DNA from: an uncultured Lachnospiraceae bacterium
GTDB lineage: Bacteria > Bacillota > Clostridia > Lachnospirales > Lachnospiraceae
DNA: 34,042 bases
Assembly (NCBI GenBank): GCA_947625755.1
Contig: CANQPJ010000021.1
Span: forward strand, 1 to 34,042
Direction: 5' to 3'
Within the stretch, counting starts at the first letter, position 1, and each line of letters begins with the position of its first letter. Shown piece by piece: positions 33,130 to 34,042 of the stretch. A program made the translations under genes and the position numbers. A model generated the notes under the pieces. It searched no databases. It saw only the letters and a program-made list of their open reading frames with translations, and had not been told where the DNA came from.

Positions 33130-33951
33130 ATGAAAAAGAAAAAATTTTTAAAACGCGGACTGATTATAACGCTGATAATTATTATAGTGGTTTGCTTCTG
33201 CTATTATGAAAATAATCATATCGGACTGACAAAATATCAATACAAAACAAATATGTTAAAAGATAATAAAAGTTACAGAATTATACAAATTTCAGACTTT
33301 CATAATAAGAGGTTTGCCAGGAACAATCAACATCTTGTCAGCATTATCAGGAATGAAAAACCGGATATGATTGCAATTACGGGCGATTTCATTGATTCAT
33401 ATTTTACAAATACGGATATTGCTTTAAATCTGGCAAAGCAGTTAATTAAAATTGCACCTGTATATTATGTTATGGGAAATCATGAATATGAAGTTGATGT
33501 AGAGAAACTATATCCTTTTCAAGCCGATTTAAGTGATGCAGGCGTTCATGTTATGGTGAATAAAAGTGTTGTACTTTCCAATGGAATTGCGCTTATCGGT
33601 TTAGATGAGCTGGATTTGAATAATCATACGTTGGAAAAGATTTCAAAGAAATTACCGGAAGATAAACTGCATCTGTTATTGGCGCATGAACCACAATATC
33701 TGGAAAGTTATGCAGATTCAGATGTAGATATTGCTTTGTGTGGACATGCACACGGTGGACAGGTGCGAATTCCGTTTACGAATATAGGACTCATAGCACC
33801 GAATCAGGGATTTTTTCCGAAATACACTGCCGGTCAATATGTCGATGGCAACACAACGATGATTGTCAGCAGAGGGATAGGAAATAGTATTTTACCGTTG
33901 AGAATTTTTAACTGTCCGGAGATTGTTGAGTTGGACATAATACCGGAATAA
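33130..33951 (+). CDS. Membrane-anchored calcineurin-like metallophosphoesterase (YkuE/YaeI-like)
   Basis: A 273-residue protein with a basic N-terminus and one transmembrane helix (about 10-25), followed by a metallophosphoesterase domain facing outside: SDFHNKRF with Asp56 and His58, GDFIDS (85-90), GNHE (116-119), LLAHEP and CGHAHGGQ. Relatives (YkuE, YaeI, LpxG/LpxH-type) act on membrane phospholipids or undecaprenyl-linked substrates, but the substrate here is unknown. AAGGAG at 33116-33121 selects the ATG at 33130 over 33100. Stand-alone gene. Confidence 0.9.
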   Translation: MKKKKFLKRGLIITLIIIIVVCFCYYENNHIGLTKYQYKTNMLKDNKSYRIIQISDFHNKRFARNNQHLVSIIRNEKPDMIAITGDFIDSYFTNTDIALNLAKQLIKIAPVYYVMGNHEYEVDVEKLYPFQADLSDAGVHVMVNKSVVLSNGIALIGLDELDLNNHTLEKISKKLPEDKLHLLLAHEPQYLESYADSDVDIALCGHAHGGQVRIPFTNIGLIAPNQGFFPKYTAGQYVDGNTTMIVSRGIGNSILPLRIFNCPEIVELDIIPE

Positions 33952-33979
33952 ATTTACTTTATCTGGCTGACTTGTAAAA

Positions 33980-34010
33980 GTAAATTCCGTGTGAAAGATT
34001 AAATTCCACT
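33980..34010. repeat. TAAATTCC repeat (right edge), related to the left-edge element
   Basis: GTAAATTCCG (33980-33989) is followed by TAAATTCCACT (34000-34010), the same two motifs in the same order as at 4-36, spaced 20 bp rather than 22. The inverted partner seen at the left edge is not visible before the window ends. It may be the end of a mobile element lying mostly outside the window. Confidence 0.5.
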
Positions 34011-34042
34011 TACGTTAAAAAAACAGTTGAAATTTCTAAATT

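Overview
The window looks like a chromosomal segment of a low-GC, spore-forming, anaerobic Firmicute, most likely a Lachnospiraceae/Clostridia member. The reasons are the block of sporulation genes (spoVT, yabP, yabQ, spoIIE), the FabK-type fatty-acid cluster, a class B sortase with a C. difficile-like (S)PxTG substrate, and AT-rich DNA with strong AGGAGG-type ribosome binding sites. Species was not determined. Nearly everything is housekeeping and on the + strand; the accessory part lies at about 16.0-19.1 kb.

Layout. (1) 197-5719: a putative operon of a CmpB-type membrane protein, argF, sbcD and sbcC, with argF/sbcD overlapping and sbcD/sbcC abutting. (2) 5797-8179: spoVT behind a sigma-G-like promoter, then HU, the S4-domain protein RqcP, the spore proteins YabP and YabQ, and a DivIC/FtsB-type division protein, closed by a strong terminator. 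(3) 8351-15991: spoIIE with a promoter whose -35 and -10 are 21 bp apart and with an upstream 0A box (the signature of Spo0A~P-activated sigma-A promoters), followed by tilS, hpt, ftsH and a cytoplasmic GH13 alpha-glucan hydrolase. Regions 2 and 3 resemble the B. subtilis spoVT-yabOPQ-divIC-spoIIE-tilS-hprT-ftsH neighbourhood, with HU present and yabR absent. (4) 15992-16743: no gene. It holds a tandem array of seven 74/75-bp units plus a partial one, each unit carrying an imperfect hairpin, then a strong hairpin and terminator. (5) 16744-19120 on the minus strand: sortase B, an LCP (LytR-CpsA-Psr) protein, and a tiny sortase substrate whose predicted released part is only about 35 residues. 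(6) 19294-19470: tRNA-Tyr and tRNA-Leu. (7) 19604-22951: rpiB, a YghO-like acetyltransferase and a sodium:solute symporter with a striking palindromic leader. (8) 23060-32282: a complete type II fatty-acid synthesis operon fabH-acpP-fabK-fabD-fabG-fabF-accB-fabZ-accC-accDA, in which the two carboxyltransferase subunits are one fused polypeptide. (9) 32353-33951: a TetR-family regulator and a membrane-anchored calcineurin-like phosphoesterase.

How the genes work together. The fab/acc operon makes malonyl-CoA (AccB, AccC, AccDA), loads it on ACP (FabD), initiates (FabH), elongates (FabF), and runs the reduction/dehydration cycle (FabG, FabZ, FabK). The sporulation cluster covers the Spo0A-to-sigma-F switch (SpoIIE), mother-cell envelope proteins (YabP/YabQ) and a forespore regulator (SpoVT). 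The sortase, LCP and mini-substrate probably form one cell-surface attachment module; its overlap structure, own promoters and very small substrate make it the best candidate here for an uncharacterised system. Both outer edges of the window carry short related TAAATTCC repeats that could be mobile-element ends.
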